From: Mycolicibacterium madagascariense
GTDB lineage: Bacteria > Actinomycetota > Actinomycetes > Mycobacteriales > Mycobacteriaceae
DNA length: 64,000 nt
Assembly (NCBI RefSeq): GCF_010729665.1
Contig: NZ_AP022610.1
Location: 3,224,001 to 3,288,000, forward strand
Direction of reading: 5' to 3'
Numbering within the stretch: the stretch's first letter is position 1; every line of letters starts with the position of its first letter. Under the pieces are notes generated by a model. It had not been told where the DNA came from. It worked only from the letters and a program-made list of their open reading frames with translations, and searched no databases. Shown here one piece after another: positions 11,605 through 21,806 of the stretch. A program made the translations under genes and the position numbers.

Positions 11605-12519
11605 TCATCGAGGCCCCATCACCGTGGCGAAGTGGACGTCCCGCACCGAACCGGCGGGCAGCGTCAGCGCGTCTGCCTGACCGACGGCGACCGTCACCCC
11701 GTAGGCGGACTCCAGTATCTGCAGGCGCTGGGCGGCCGGGCTCTCGCCGAACGCGTCCGACATCGCGTGCGGTGGTCCCACCGCGAGCACGACGTAGGGG
11801 TTGGCGATGGGTTGGTTGTCGACGAGGAGGCGACCGCCGGCCTGGCGCACGGTGACACCCGGTCCGATGCGCACGCCGCCGACCGCGATCGCCTCGGCGC
11901 CACTGGCCCACAGGGAGTTGACGACCAGTTGGAGGTCGCGGTCGAGGATCACCTGCGGACTGCCCTGCACCCGCTGCTTGGAGACGTCGCTCAGATCGCG
12001 GGCGCCGCTGGGCTCGGTGACGGTGACCGACAGACCAGGGCCGCGGACCGCGGTCTCGGCGGCGGTGAACTCCGCGGCGTCGAGGCCGCTCAGCAGCCGT
12101 CGGCCCTGCTCGTCGCCGGCCAGCCGGTGGCGTCGTTCGGCTTCGACCTGGCCGGTGAGGTCGCGGCGTCGCGCGATGGCGTCGTTGGTGGCGCGTTGCG
12201 CAGCCCGCACGCCATCGGCCAGCACGTGCCTGCCGTCCTGCGCGGCGGGGGCGACGGACTGCGCCTGCGCGGCGGCCGCGGCGAACACCGTCGCGACCAG
12301 CAGGCCGGCGACGATCTGCCAGGCCAGCGCGGACGACCTGCGCCGGGGGCCGCTGCCCTCCCGCCGCCGGGCGGCCGCGGCGTATCCGGGGTCGAGGTGC
12401 TCCGACAGCAGGGACCGCAGCAGCGACGGCACCGGGATCAGCGTCGGCGCGCCCGCTTCGTGGGCGTTGCGTCCGGCCTCCGGGCTGTAGCCGCCGAGCG
12501 CGCGTTCGTCCTCAGCCAT
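11605..12519 (-). CDS. DUF881 membrane-anchored protein, Rv1823 type
   Basis: 304 aa. A cytosolic segment of about 65 residues, one span at about 70-90 (LAWQIVAGLLVATVFAAAAA), then a DUF881 domain with LSVTVTEPSG, LWASGAEAIAVGGVRIGPG and PYVVLAVGPP. It is longer at the N-terminus than its paralogue at 10448-11215. The start is 4 nt from the pgsA2 stop. The pair with small basic protein probably forms one membrane assembly; that is inferred from conserved gene order only. Confidence 0.9.
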   Translation of the reverse strand: MAEDERALGGYSPEAGRNAHEAGAPTLIPVPSLLRSLLSEHLDPGYAAAARRREGSGPRRRSSALAWQIVAGLLVATVFAAAAAQAQSVAPAAQDGRHVLADGVRAAQRATNDAIARRRDLTGQVEAERRHRLAGDEQGRRLLSGLDAAEFTAAETAVRGPGLSVTVTEPSGARDLSDVSKQRVQGSPQVILDRDLQLVVNSLWASGAEAIAVGGVRIGPGVTVRQAGGRLLVDNQPIANPYVVLAVGPPHAMSDAFGESPAAQRLQILESAYGVTVAVGQADALTLPAGSVRDVHFATVMGPR

Positions 12520-12523
12520 GTCC

Positions 12524-13111
12524 CTACCCGGGCGTGCGCCGGGGCAGCTGCGCGACGACGAGACGGACCTGAAGGAGATAGAGGACGCCCGACCACAGAT
12601 ACATGGCCATCCCCCACCCCAGGAACGCCCATCCGATCGCCAGGATCACCCTGCTCCACAACGCCTCCCACTGGCCGAGCAGGACGAGCGGAAAACCCGA
12701 CATGAGTGCGAAGGTCGCGGCCTTGCCGACGTAGGTGACCGTCAGCGCGGTCAGGCCGCGGGACCGCAGGACCGGCAGCGTCAGCGCCAGGACGACGTCG
12801 CGGGCCAGCAGCACCACGACGAACCACCAGGGCACGACGTGCACGACGGCCAGGGCGACCGGAACGACCACCATGTAGATGCGGTCGACGGCGGGATCCA
12901 AGAGCGCGCCCAGCCGCGAGGACTGGTTGTCGACCATCCTGGCGATCTTGCCGTCGGCCCAGTCGGAGAACCCGCTGAACATCAGGACCCCGACCGCCCA
13001 CCCGTCGGCGTGCACCATCAGCAGATAGATGAAGACCGGGACGAGGACGAGCCGCAGCACGCTGAGCGCGTTGGGGATCGTCAGCACACGATCGCCCGGC
13101 TCCGGCTCCAT
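12524..13111 (-). CDS. pgsA2: CDP-alcohol phosphatidyltransferase, PgsA2 type
   Basis: 195-aa membrane enzyme. The catalytic CDP-alcohol motif D-x2-DG-x2-AR-x8-G-x3-D-x3-D is complete (SDWADGKIARMVDNQSS then RLGALLDPAVD). There are about five or six transmembrane helices. The family makes phosphatidylglycerophosphate-like lipids; the exact substrate of the mycobacterial PgsA2 branch is not established from sequence. It starts 9 nt downstream of the secA2 stop and is 4 nt from the DUF881 gene, consistent with one operon. Confidence 0.92.
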   Translation of the reverse strand: MEPEPGDRVLTIPNALSVLRLVLVPVFIYLLMVHADGWAVGVLMFSGFSDWADGKIARMVDNQSSRLGALLDPAVDRIYMVVVPVALAVVHVVPWWFVVVLLARDVVLALTLPVLRSRGLTALTVTYVGKAATFALMSGFPLVLLGQWEALWSRVILAIGWAFLGWGMAMYLWSGVLYLLQVRLVVAQLPRRTPG

Positions 13112-13120
13112 GCGATGAAC

Positions 13121-15439
13121 CTAGCGGAACACCCCGGGCAGGCTCAGTGCGGACATGGTGTCGTCGGCCAGCGGATTGTCGTGGATCATGTAGGTCCACG
13201 TCGAGGTCGGACGGGCGAGTTTGGACAGGTCCAGGCCCTGCTCGTCCTCGACGACGTTGGCGGTCTCGAAGGTCTGCTGCGCCGCCTCGATGGCGTCGGC
13301 GGCCAGGGAGGCGAACGCGTCGACGGCCAGGCGGTGGAACTCGTCGAGCGGGTTCTGCCTGCCGAGCGCCCGCAGGTGGATGCTCTCGCGGATGTCCGAC
13401 AGGTACGCCTGGTGGTCGGCCCAGCCGCGGTCCAGGTGATACAGCATGATCTGGCGGCTGATCGTCTCCAGCCGCTCCTCGCCGATCTCCTTCACCAGCT
13501 CCTCGTAGCGCTCCGGCGCCCGGGCGGCCAGCTCCTCGCGCGCGGTTGCGGTGCGCAGCAAGGTGTTTCGCCGCTCGACCAGGATGGCGCGCTGCTGGGC
13601 GACGAGCTGGTTGTAGCGCCAGGTGTTGGCGTGCACGTCGAGCAACCGGCCCTCGGCGACGCGTTGGGCATGCTCGAGCAGCTGCGCTGCCTTGTCGCTG
13701 GTGATGCGACCGTCCTCGTCGGTCGCCATCGGCAGCTTCTCCGGCTCGAGGTGAGCGACGACCACGTCGTCCTCCCAGCTGGAGAAGAACACCGACGAGC
13801 CGGGGTCACCCTGTCGGCCCGCGCGCCCGCGCAACTGATTGTCCAGCCGCTCGGTGTGGTGGCGGCCGGTACCGATGACGTGCAGCCCCCCGAGTTCGGC
13901 GACCTCGTCGTGGCTGCCCTCGTCGGACCCGCCGAGCCGAATGTCGGTGCCGCGGCCCGCGATCTGCGTCGAGACGGTCACCGCCTTGAGCTTGCCGGCC
14001 TCGGCGATGACGAGCGCCTCCTCCTCGTCGTTCTTGGCGTTCAGCACGACCGCGGGCACGCCGGCCTTGACGAGCCGTTCGTGCAGTTCCTCGGACTCGG
14101 CGACGTCGCGGGTGCCCACCAGCACCGGCTGCCCGGTGTCGTGGATGGTCTTGATGTGCTCGATGACGGCGTCGATCTTGGCCGCGGCGGTGATGTACAC
14201 GCGGTCGGTCTCGTCGACCCGGACGTTGGGCGTGTTCGGTGGAATCGGGGACACGCCGAGCTTGTAGAACTGCCGCAGCTGTTCACCGGCGGCGAGCGCC
14301 GTGCCCGTCATCCCGCACACCGTGGGATAGCGGTTGATCAGCGCCTGGACCGTGATGGTGTCGAGCACCTCGCCGGTCTCGGTGGTCTCGATGCCCTCCT
14401 TGGCCTCGACCGCGGCCTGCAACCCGTCGGGCCAGCGCTGTAGCTGCGCGATCCGGCCGCGGGAGGCGTTGATCAGCTGCACCCGCCCGTCGCGGACGAT
14501 GTAGTGCACGTCGCGCTGCAACAGGACGTGCGCGTGCAGCGCGACGTTGATCTCGGTCAGCGTGGTGCTGACGGACTCCTCGGAGTAGATGTCGACGCCG
14601 AGTTCCTTCTCGAGCTTGCGGGCGCCCTCGTCGGTGAGGTGGACGTTGCGGCGGTCGGCGTCGGTGTCGTAGTCCTTGCCGGGGACGAGCTCGCCGACCA
14701 TCCGGATGATCTCCAGTCGCGGCTGCTCGCGGTGGGTGGTCCCGGCCAGCACCAGCGGCACGAGCGCCTCGTCGACGAGCACCGAGTCGGCCTCGTCGAT
14801 CAGCGCGACGTCGGGGTCCGGGGAGACCAGGTCCTCGACGTCGGTGACGAGCTGGTCGCGCAGCACGTCGAAGCCGATCTCGTTGACCGAGGCGTAGGTG
14901 ACGTTGCAGGCGTAGGCGGCGCGGCGTTCGTCGGCGGTCGACTCGGCGGTGATCCAGCCGACCGTCAGACCCATGGCCTCCAGCAGCGGGCCCATCCACT
15001 CGGCGTCGCGGCGAGCCAGGTAGTCGTTGACGGAGATGACGTGGACGCTGCGCCCGGCGATCGCGTACCCCGCCGCGGCGATCGCACCGGCGAGCGTCTT
15101 GCCCTCACCGGTCGCCATCTCCACGACGTCGCCCGCCAGCATCCGCAACGCGCCGAGCAGCTGAACGTCGAACGGCCGCAACGTCGTCGAGCGTTCGGAC
15201 GCCTCCCGGGCGATCGCCAGGAACTGCGGGATGTCGGCCGACTCGGCGAGCTCACCGAGGTCGAGCAGCTGCGCCGCCTTGCGCAGCTGCTCGTCGTCGA
15301 GGTCGGCGGCCTTCTCATCGTATTCAGAGGAGGTCTTCACCAAATCCAACGACTGGGCCTGATCCTTGTCGGTGCTGGCACCGAGCAGTTTCCAGAACCT
15401 GTTGCTCAGCCGCCCGGAGCGGTCTTTCGTCTTCGGCAC
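13121..15439 (-). CDS. secA2: Accessory preprotein translocase ATPase SecA2
   Basis: 772 aa, shorter than housekeeping SecA. The Walker A is [12 protein letters not shown], Walker B is [13 protein letters not shown], and the second RecA domain has [15 protein letters not shown] and [13 protein letters not shown]. The preprotein cross-linking and helical-scaffold regions are present, but the zinc-binding C-terminal tail of SecA1 is absent. In mycobacteria SecA2 exports a small subset of proteins, including some without signal peptides. It appears to be first in the minus-strand run leading to gcvH. Confidence 0.97.
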   Translation of the reverse strand: MPKTKDRSGRLSNRFWKLLGASTDKDQAQSLDLVKTSSEYDEKAADLDDEQLRKAAQLLDLGELAESADIPQFLAIAREASERSTTLRPFDVQLLGALRMLAGDVVEMATGEGKTLAGAIAAAGYAIAGRSVHVISVNDYLARRDAEWMGPLLEAMGLTVGWITAESTADERRAAYACNVTYASVNEIGFDVLRDQLVTDVEDLVSPDPDVALIDEADSVLVDEALVPLVLAGTTHREQPRLEIIRMVGELVPGKDYDTDADRRNVHLTDEGARKLEKELGVDIYSEESVSTTLTEINVALHAHVLLQRDVHYIVRDGRVQLINASRGRIAQLQRWPDGLQAAVEAKEGIETTETGEVLDTITVQALINRYPTVCGMTGTALAAGEQLRQFYKLGVSPIPPNTPNVRVDETDRVYITAAAKIDAVIEHIKTIHDTGQPVLVGTRDVAESEELHERLVKAGVPAVVLNAKNDEEEALVIAEAGKLKAVTVSTQIAGRGTDIRLGGSDEGSHDEVAELGGLHVIGTGRHHTERLDNQLRGRAGRQGDPGSSVFFSSWEDDVVVAHLEPEKLPMATDEDGRITSDKAAQLLEHAQRVAEGRLLDVHANTWRYNQLVAQQRAILVERRNTLLRTATAREELAARAPERYEELVKEIGEERLETISRQIMLYHLDRGWADHQAYLSDIRESIHLRALGRQNPLDEFHRLAVDAFASLAADAIEAAQQTFETANVVEDEQGLDLSKLARPTSTWTYMIHDNPLADDTMSALSLPGVFR

Positions 15440-15605
15440 GCATTCACGGTACGCGGCGCCCGGACGCCGCCGCGAGCATCCACGCGCACGTCATGACCGG
15501 CAGCTCGGCGTGCCCCGCGGCGACCTGCGGGGGCGGGTTCAGCCCTCGGCTAACAGCTGACCCCTAGACCCGGCTACCGCCAGTTACCCGGGGTACCTTG
15601 CCGGA
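15440..15605. other. Divergent intergenic region between secA2 and the ABC transporter
   Basis: 166 nt carrying the promoters of both genes. In Mtb, ilvG (Rv1820) occupies this position. I see no remnant of it and no clear operator. Confidence 0.6.
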
Positions 15606-17519
15606 ATGGAAAAGTTCACCCCGACGCTGGACTGGAGCGCCGAGTGGCTGTCGTCGCTGTGGTGGATCGCGAAGGCCTGGGTCATGGCCGCCGTCGCCAC
15701 CATGATCGTCCTCGTGCTGCTGCGGTTCTTCACCAGCTGGGGTCGGCAGTTCTGGAAGGTGACGGGCGCGTACTTCAGTGGGCGCTCGAGCATCAAGGTG
15801 TGGTTCTGGCTGGCCGGCCTGCTGCTGTCGGTGATCGTCGGCGCGCGGCTGACCGTCCTGTTCAGCTATCAGAGCAACGACATGCTGACCAGCTTCCAGG
15901 TGGTGGCCTCGGGAATCGGCGGCAACGACGACGCCATCAAGCAGTCCGGCAAGGACGGCTTCTGGCTGTCGATCACGGTGTTCAGCATCATGGCCGTCGT
16001 CTACGTCGCGCGCACGATGCTCGATCTGTTCCTCATGCAGCGGTTCATCCTGCGGTGGCGTGCCTGGCTCACCGACCGCCTCACCGGGGACTGGCTGGAC
16101 GGCAAGGCCTACTACCGGGCCCGGTTCATCGACGACACCATCGACAACCCGGACCAGCGCATCCAGTACGACATCGACATCTTCACCACGGGCGTCGGAC
16201 CGACGCCCAACACGCCGAACAACACCAGCGGCTCGACGCTGCTCTTCGGCGCCATCAGTTCGATCGTGACGATGATCGCCTTCGTCGGGATCCTGTGGAG
16301 CCTGTCGGGTCCGCTGACCCTGTTCGGCGTGACCCTGCCGCGGGCGATGTTCTGGATCGGCCTCGGGTACGTCGTCTTCGCGTCGATCATCGCGTTCTGG
16401 ATCGGCAAGCCCATCATCTGGTTCGCGTTCGACAACGAGAAGACCAACGCCGCGTTCCGGTATGCACTGGTGCGCCTGCGGGACGCCTCGGAGGCCGTCG
16501 CCTTCTACCGCGGCGAACTCGCCGAGCGCACCGGGTTGCGCTCGCGCTTCGCCTCCGTCGTCGCCAACTACAAGCGTTACATCAACCGGATGATCGGCTT
16601 CTACGGCTGGAACCTCTCGCTCAGCCAGGTCATCGTGCCGCTGCCCTACGTGCTGCAGTTCCCCCGGTTCCTGGCCGGTGAGATCACCCTCGGCGCGATG
16701 ACCCAGTCCTCGTCGGCGTTCGGCAGCATCCAGGACGGGCTGTCGTTCTTCCGCAACGCCTACGACCAGTTCGCCGGCTACCGCGCGGCCATCATCCGTC
16801 TGCACGGCCTGGTGGTGGCCAACGAAGAGGGCCGCGTCCTGCCGATCGTCTCGACCGCACCGTGCGTCGACGGCACCGTGCAGCTCGACGACGTCGAGGT
16901 CCGCACGCCCGACGGCAAGCAGCTGGTCAAGCCGCTCGACATGCGGCTGGAGATCGGCGACACCATGGTCGTCACGGGCAAGTCGGGCAGCGGCAAGACC
17001 ACCCTGCTGCGCAGCCTCGCCGAACTCTGGCCATTCGCCTCGGGCACCCTGACCCGACCCTGCGGGCCGAACGAGACGATGTTCCTGTCGCAGATGCCCT
17101 ACGTCCCGCTGGGCGATCTGCGCGCGGTCGTCTCCTACCCCTGCGAGGAGGGCACGCTCGCCGATTCCGAGCTGCACGACGTCCTCACCCGGGTCGCCCT
17201 ACCGCACCTGAAGGATCGCCTCGACGAGGTGCTGGACTGGGCCAAGGTGCTCTCCCCCGGCGAGCAGCAGCGCATCGCGTTCGCCCGCATCCTGCTGACC
17301 AAGCCCAAGGCCGTGTTCCTCGACGAGGCGACGTCGGCGTTGGACGAGGGCCTGGAAATGACGCTCTACTCACTGGTGCGGGCCGAGCTGCCCAACACCA
17401 TCCTGATCAGCGTCAGCCACCGCAAGACCGTCGAGCAGCACCACAACAAGGAACTGCGACTGCTCGGCGACGGCGAGTGGCAGCTCACGAACGTCGGGGA
17501 GCAATCCGTCCCGGTCTAG
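15606..17519 (+). CDS. bacA: BacA/SbmA-like ABC importer with fused ATPase, Rv1819c type
   Basis: 637 aa. About six membrane spans in residues 1-330 form the SbmA/BacA-type permease ([21 protein letters not shown] is typical). A C-terminal ATPase has Walker [10 protein letters not shown] from G458, signature LSPGEQQR from about 549 and Walker [12 protein letters not shown] from about 571. The Mtb orthologue imports hydrophilic molecules such as vitamin B12, bleomycin and antimicrobial peptides, and has an exporter-type fold. Its stop overlaps the convergent flavoprotein stop in a shared CTAG (17516-17519). Confidence 0.93.
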   Translation: MEKFTPTLDWSAEWLSSLWWIAKAWVMAAVATMIVLVLLRFFTSWGRQFWKVTGAYFSGRSSIKVWFWLAGLLLSVIVGARLTVLFSYQSNDMLTSFQVVASGIGGNDDAIKQSGKDGFWLSITVFSIMAVVYVARTMLDLFLMQRFILRWRAWLTDRLTGDWLDGKAYYRARFIDDTIDNPDQRIQYDIDIFTTGVGPTPNTPNNTSGSTLLFGAISSIVTMIAFVGILWSLSGPLTLFGVTLPRAMFWIGLGYVVFASIIAFWIGKPIIWFAFDNEKTNAAFRYALVRLRDASEAVAFYRGELAERTGLRSRFASVVANYKRYINRMIGFYGWNLSLSQVIVPLPYVLQFPRFLAGEITLGAMTQSSSAFGSIQDGLSFFRNAYDQFAGYRAAIIRLHGLVVANEEGRVLPIVSTAPCVDGTVQLDDVEVRTPDGKQLVKPLDMRLEIGDTMVVTGKSGSGKTTLLRSLAELWPFASGTLTRPCGPNETMFLSQMPYVPLGDLRAVVSYPCEEGTLADSELHDVLTRVALPHLKDRLDEVLDWAKVLSPGEQQRIAFARILLTKPKAVFLDEATSALDEGLEMTLYSLVRAELPNTILISVSHRKTVEQHHNKELRLLGDGEWQLTNVGEQSVPV

Positions 17520-19009
17520 TGGCGTGCGGCCGTGGCCGCATGCGTGCCCGCGCGACGCCCGAAGAACGACCCCTCGCCGAGCTGGGTTCCGCTGGCGTAG
17601 CCCTTGCCGTCCTGCGCGATGTTGGATGCGCACGCGCCTGCGGCGTACAAACCGGGCACGACGCTGCCGTCCTCGCGCAGGACCTCACCGTCGAGCGTCA
17701 CGGCCAGACCGCCCATCGTGAACCCGGAGTACATCGCGACGCCCAGTGACAGGTCGAACACCGCCCACGGGCCGTTGTCCTGCGGCTCGACGTAATCGGA
17801 CTGCTTGTGGAAGTCGGGGTCCTCCCCCCGCGCGGCGTGCTCGTTGTAGCGGTCGAGGGTGGCGGCGAGCTTGCCCGATGGGATGCCGAGGGTCTGCTCG
17901 ATCTCCGCGACGGTCTCGAACCCGTCGAGGAACTTGATCAGCGGCATGGCCGGCATCTCCATGTGGGCCTCGTCGACGATCAGGTAGGCGGACTGCTCCG
18001 GCTGTTCGAGCACGAACGCCGACGTCCGCGAGTGGTAGGAGTCCTCGGCGACGAACCGCTGCCCGTCCTTGTTGACGATGATGCCGGTCAGCAGGATCTC
18101 GGGCGGGTAGGCGGCCGCGGTGATGAACTTCTCGTCGAGGTTCTTCGCGACGCCGCCCGCCGAGACGCCCATGCGGATGCCGAGCCCGTCGTCGAAGGGG
18201 TTGCCGAGGATGTAGGGCTCGACCAGCCCGTGGTGCTTGGTCTTGCGTGGCTTGCCGAGTTCGGGGGTGTATTCGGCGACCATCTCGGGATTCATTGCGA
18301 AGCCGCCGGCGGCGATGACGACGGACGCCGCGCGGATGGCGCCGGTCTCGGTGAACCTCTTCCACCGAACGCCGACCACGGCACCGTCCTCGACCACCAG
18401 GTTGGTGACCCCGGTTTCGTAGAGGACGCTCACGCCGAGGTCGGCGGCGCGCTTGACCAGCAGGTCGATGACCATCCCGGCACCGCCGAGCTCACCGGGC
18501 ACGGGCACGGAGTGTCCGCGTGGCGCCGGGGTGGCCTGGTTGCAGAACGGCCAGACCTTTTCATTGCCCGTGTAGGACAGGCCCTCGGTTCCCGGTGGGA
18601 CGACGACCTTTCCGGGATAGAAGCTGCGCTCGAACTGAAAGCCCAGGTCCTCCAACCAGGTGAAGTGCTCGACGCTGCCGTCCGCGTAGGCCCTGATCTT
18701 GTCGAGTTCGGGCTCGCGGGACACGGCGACGAGGTAGTCGTACATCGCGTCGGCGGTGTCGTCGTGACCGGTGGCGCGCTGCACCTCGGTACCTCCACCG
18801 AGATAGAAGTGGCCGCCGGCCATGGCGGTCGTGCCACCCGCCGCCGCAGCGCGTTCGAGCACCAGGACGCGGGCGCCCGCGGCGGCGGCACTGACCGCGG
18901 CACATCCGCCGGCGATGCCGAATCCGACGACGAGGACGTCGACGTCGTCCGACCAGTCCGAGACGTCTTGTGCGGCAACGGTTTCGGGGACGTGGATCAT
19001 CGATGGCAC
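17516..19009 (-). CDS. FAD-binding flavoprotein (flavocytochrome c/KstD-like), Rv1817 type
   Basis: 497 aa, FAD_binding_2 superfamily. The N-terminal dinucleotide fold is [21 protein letters not shown], with a second FAD motif near the C-terminus ([36 protein letters not shown]). The family includes fumarate reductases and ketosteroid dehydrogenases; the substrate is not recognisable. GTG 19009 has GGGAG 6 nt upstream; ATG 19000 (MIHVPETV) is an alternative. It is probably in the regulatory neighbourhood of the TetR gene immediately upstream on the same strand, as in Mtb. Confidence 0.88.
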   Translation of the reverse strand: MPSMIHVPETVAAQDVSDWSDDVDVLVVGFGIAGGCAAVSAAAAGARVLVLERAAAAGGTTAMAGGHFYLGGGTEVQRATGHDDTADAMYDYLVAVSREPELDKIRAYADGSVEHFTWLEDLGFQFERSFYPGKVVVPPGTEGLSYTGNEKVWPFCNQATPAPRGHSVPVPGELGGAGMVIDLLVKRAADLGVSVLYETGVTNLVVEDGAVVGVRWKRFTETGAIRAASVVIAAGGFAMNPEMVAEYTPELGKPRKTKHHGLVEPYILGNPFDDGLGIRMGVSAGGVAKNLDEKFITAAAYPPEILLTGIIVNKDGQRFVAEDSYHSRTSAFVLEQPEQSAYLIVDEAHMEMPAMPLIKFLDGFETVAEIEQTLGIPSGKLAATLDRYNEHAARGEDPDFHKQSDYVEPQDNGPWAVFDLSLGVAMYSGFTMGGLAVTLDGEVLREDGSVVPGLYAAGACASNIAQDGKGYASGTQLGEGSFFGRRAGTHAATAARH

Positions 19010-19143
19010 TGGTGCTCCCGCATCACGTGGGCGAGGCGGGCGCAATCCGGTCGGACGTGCGCCGCCCCAGCGATCTGGACAGGTGTCTGGTCAAGCATCG
19101 TCTCGAGGATATCGCCGGTGGGCAGCCCTGGCTAGAACGTGTT

Positions 19144-19827
19144 CTAGTTCGTCGTCAGCGCGGCGAGGACGAGGTGGATCTGGCCGTCGAAGACGTCGGC
19201 GGGATCCGACAGCGTGTCCGCGCCGTACTGCCCGAAGACCTCCAGGCTGATGGCGCCGACGAGCGTCGCCCACACCAGAAAGCACCGCAGCACCGTCGCG
19301 TCCCCGCCGGGAAAGCCGAACTCCGTTCGCAGGGCGTCGAAGTCGGCGGTGGTGGCCGCGGTCGGCACGGGTCCGGACTCGGGCACGTCACCGGCCGCGA
19401 CACCCTCGGCCACCAGCGCGAACAGCGCTGCGATGACGCGCGTGCCGGGACCGACGGTGGCATCGGCGGGCGCGTGATAGCCCGGCACGGGACTGCCGTA
19501 CATCAGGGCCCAACTGGCGGGATGGGCGATCGCCCACGCGCGCGCGGCCCTGGCCATCGCGGCGATGCGGTCCCGCCAGGTGCCGGTACCGGCCGCGCGC
19601 GCGTCGTCGACGGCGTCCGCCAGGTCGGTGTAGGCGTCGACGATCAACAGCGTCAGCAGGTCGTCGCGGCTGGCGACGTAGCGGTACACCGCAGAGGAGA
19701 CCATCCCGAGGTCGCGGGCGATGGCGCGCAGGGACAGTCCGGCCGCGCCGTCGGTCACCAGGTGCCTGCGGCCGACCTCGACGATCTCGCGTTCGATGCG
19801 CTCTCGGCTGTCCTGTCGCTTGCCCAT
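19144..19827 (-). CDS. TetR-family regulator, Rv1816 type
   Basis: 227 aa. The TetR helix-turn-helix occupies about residues 8-55 (RIEREIVEVGRRHLVTDG, LSLRAIARDLGMVSSAVYRY) and a ligand-binding helical domain follows. ATG 19827 gives the standard short N-terminus. It is divergent from a deazaflavin-type gene, and two copies of the same palindrome lie between them, so it probably represses both. The Rv1817-type flavoprotein downstream, 134 nt away, may be in the same regulon. Confidence 0.92.
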   Translation of the reverse strand: MGKRQDSRERIEREIVEVGRRHLVTDGAAGLSLRAIARDLGMVSSAVYRYVASRDDLLTLLIVDAYTDLADAVDDARAAGTGTWRDRIAAMARAARAWAIAHPASWALMYGSPVPGYHAPADATVGPGTRVIAALFALVAEGVAAGDVPESGPVPTAATTADFDALRTEFGFPGGDATVLRCFLVWATLVGAISLEVFGQYGADTLSDPADVFDGQIHLVLAALTTN

Positions 19828-19849
19828 GCGCCCAGTCTCGCACGAAACG

Positions 19850-19862
19850 AGAGCAATGCTCT
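19850..19862. promoter_or_regulatory. TetR operator palindrome, regulator-proximal copy
   Basis: AGAGCAATGCTCT, palindromic about its central A, 23 nt upstream of the TetR ATG. It is flanked by AAACG on the left, which makes the whole interval mirror the second copy. Confidence 0.7.
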
Positions 19863-19897
19863 TGCAATCCGACCCCAGTCGTGTCACGCTTCTTCTG

Positions 19898-19910
19898 AGA
19901 GCAATGCTCT
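19898..19910. promoter_or_regulatory. TetR operator palindrome, target-proximal copy
   Basis: A second AGAGCAATGCTCT, 28 nt before the deazaflavin-family ATG and followed by CGTTT. The two copies are 48 bp apart. With flanks, AAACGAGAGCAATGCTCT (19845-19862) is exactly the outer mirror of the flanked second copy apart from the centre base. Confidence 0.7.
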
Positions 19911-19938
19911 CGTTTCATACCCGCCGAAGGAGACCCCC

Positions 19939-20376
19939 ATGACCACCCGATACGACGAACCCCACCGCCTGGCACGGACTTTCAACGAGGTCTTCCGCTG
20001 GCTCGCAGAGGCCGGCATCAGCATCGCCGGCACGCACGCCCTGCGCGTGCGCGGCCGCACGACCGGCACGCTCCGCACCGTCGTCGTCAACCTGATGACC
20101 GTCGACGGGCGCCGCTACGTCGTGTCCCCGCGGGGCAACACGCAGTGGGCTCGCAACACCCGGGCGGCCGGGCGCGTCGAACTGGGCCCGCGCTGGCGCC
20201 GCCACGAGGTGCGCGCCGTCGAGGTCGCCGACGACGACAAGCCCGCGTTGCTCCGGCGCTACCTCGACCGCTGGTACTGGGAGGTCAAGGGACACGTCGC
20301 GGGTCTGACCCCCACGTCGACCGACGACGAAGTCCGCGCGGCGGCGGCGTCGATACCGGTGTTCGAACTCGTCTGA
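19939..20376 (+). CDS. Deazaflavin (F420)-dependent nitroreductase-family protein (DUF385)
   Basis: 145 aa, Ddn/DUF385 split-barrel family, whose characterised members use F420H2 to reduce quinones or nitro compounds. Typical features are LRVRGRTTGTLRTVVVNLM and YVVSPRGNTQWARNTRAAG. GAAGGAG lies 7 nt before the ATG. It is divergent from the TetR gene across two palindromes and is therefore probably its target. No equivalent is at this place in the Mtb gene order I recall. Confidence 0.85.
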   Translation: MTTRYDEPHRLARTFNEVFRWLAEAGISIAGTHALRVRGRTTGTLRTVVVNLMTVDGRRYVVSPRGNTQWARNTRAAGRVELGPRWRRHEVRAVEVADDDKPALLRRYLDRWYWEVKGHVAGLTPTSTDDEVRAAAASIPVFELV

Positions 20377-20388
20377 CCCCTAGCCGCG

Positions 20389-21006
20389 TCAGGACCCGTC
20401 ACGCAGCATCTGCGTGATCGTCGCGGCGGTCGCGGCGCTGAGGTCCCCGGAGATCTGGATCGACTGGCCATCGATGGCCTGGCCGATGGCCGGGGCGGCC
20501 AGGACGACACCGTTGCGGACGAAGGCGAGCTGTTTGCCGATGTTCGCCGCGGTGTACTGCGCGAACGCCGCGCTCGACGCCGGGTCCATCGACATCTGCA
20601 CGGTGTGGAAGTCACTCGTCGGCAACTTGGTCTCGGTGGCTCCGGTCAGGTTGAGCGCCAACGCGACCGGGCCCAGTTGATACACCGCGGCCTTGTCGAC
20701 GTCGCACACCTTGACGGGCGCGTCCGGCGGCATGGGCGGCGGCACCGGCGGGCAGTCACCGGGATTGGCGACCAACGGCTGCGACACGACGGGCCGCACC
20801 GCCAACGGGATCCCGATGATCGGGGGCGTCCGCGTCACCGGCGTCGTGGGGGTCGCACGCTGGGCGACCGGGGCGGCATCACCCTGCAGAAAGGCCATCG
20901 CGACGCCCACCACGATGGTGCCGACCATGGCGAGGATGCCGATCGACGCCAGCACCGCGAGCATGACGCGCTTCGGCGTCCACCCCGGGCCGCCGCGGAA
21001 CCGCAT
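20389..21006 (-). CDS. Single-span protein with a SecD P1-head-like domain
   Basis: 205 aa. One transmembrane helix at about 15-40 (LAVLASIGILAMVGTIVVGV), a Pro/Thr-rich linker and an exported domain ending QLAFVRNGVVLAAPAIGQAI and IQISGDLSAATAATITQML. These last strands resemble the P1 head of SecD, but the twelve-helix body is missing, so it cannot be a SecD channel subunit. It is the second gene after the secreted protease at 21013, 4-7 nt away, so it may chaperone or anchor that product. The start is ATG 21006; a GTG at 21009 is equally possible. Confidence 0.75.
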   Translation of the reverse strand: MRFRGGPGWTPKRVMLAVLASIGILAMVGTIVVGVAMAFLQGDAAPVAQRATPTTPVTRTPPIIGIPLAVRPVVSQPLVANPGDCPPVPPPMPPDAPVKVCDVDKAAVYQLGPVALALNLTGATETKLPTSDFHTVQMSMDPASSAAFAQYTAANIGKQLAFVRNGVVLAAPAIGQAIDGQSIQISGDLSAATAATITQMLRDGS

Positions 21007-21012
21007 CACTGC

Positions 21013-21714
21013 CTACGCAGGCGGCGGGGGTGCCACCGTGGCAGCTGCGGGCGTGTACACGTCCTGGTGGATCTGCGTCTCGGTGCTCGTCCACGACACC
21101 GCGGCGGGGTACTGACCCCAGGTGCTGTTGAACATCCCCACGATGACGGCGCGACCGTCGTCGGTGAGCACGTAGACGGGGCCACCCGAATCACCTCTCT
21201 GGCTGACCACGCCGTTCGTCATCGTGAACCAGCCGTTATTGACGGCGTCCACAGTGCCACAGCTTTCGCCGGTCGCGACCCCGAAGTGGCAGACGCGCTC
21301 CCCCTGCTGCAGCGTCACGCTCGGGTCGAACACCAGGGCCCGGCCGCCGGGCAGGACGTCGGTGACCTGTGCGTCGGGCGCCAGGGCGATGGTCTCCCAG
21401 TCCGAGATCATGTGGTCGGTGGAGATGGTGGCTCCGTTGGGCGTGTCATCGCGGAAGTCCGTCTGATGGCCCACGACGTTGCCGTCCTTGTCGCCCACGA
21501 CGCCGTTACCGCGGCAGTGGCCCGCCGTGAACGCGGTGCGGGTCTGTACGTCGACGAAGCCGAGCGTGCACTTCGTGGTGTCCTGGCGAATCTCCATCCC
21601 GGGGGCGACCACCGCGCCGGGAGCCGCACCGGCGACCGGACCCGCGGCGGTGGCGGCCGCCAGCAGGGCCGCGGCGCCGATCGTCACGACCGCGCGCACA
21701 CCCAATCGGCGCAA
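21013..21714 (-). CDS. Secreted trypsin-like serine protease, Rv1815 type
   Basis: 233 aa. A signal peptide covers about residues 1-30 (VVTIGAAALLAAATAAGPVAGA). The chymotrypsin-fold triad is visible as H66 in FTAGHC, probably D105 in SDWETIAL, and S176 in RGDSGGPV. Cysteines near 49/67 and 142/152 could form disulfides. The C-terminus is Pro-rich. It is in the Rv1815 position relative to the TetR and flavoprotein genes. It forms an operon with the SecD-P1-like gene. Confidence 0.85.
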   Translation of the reverse strand: MRRLGVRAVVTIGAAALLAAATAAGPVAGAAPGAVVAPGMEIRQDTTKCTLGFVDVQTRTAFTAGHCRGNGVVGDKDGNVVGHQTDFRDDTPNGATISTDHMISDWETIALAPDAQVTDVLPGGRALVFDPSVTLQQGERVCHFGVATGESCGTVDAVNNGWFTMTNGVVSQRGDSGGPVYVLTDDGRAVIVGMFNSTWGQYPAAVSWTSTETQIHQDVYTPAAATVAPPPPA

Positions 21715-21806
21715 CGTGGTCTCCGATCGCTAGGTGGAAAGAGACGCTCAGAGTACCGACGGCAAAGCTCTCCCGCACCAGTTGTCACGACCTCCACACA
21801 CGACTC

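Noticed and set aside
12518..14443. A 641-codon plus-strand frame
   Set aside because: Antisense to pgsA2 and secA2.
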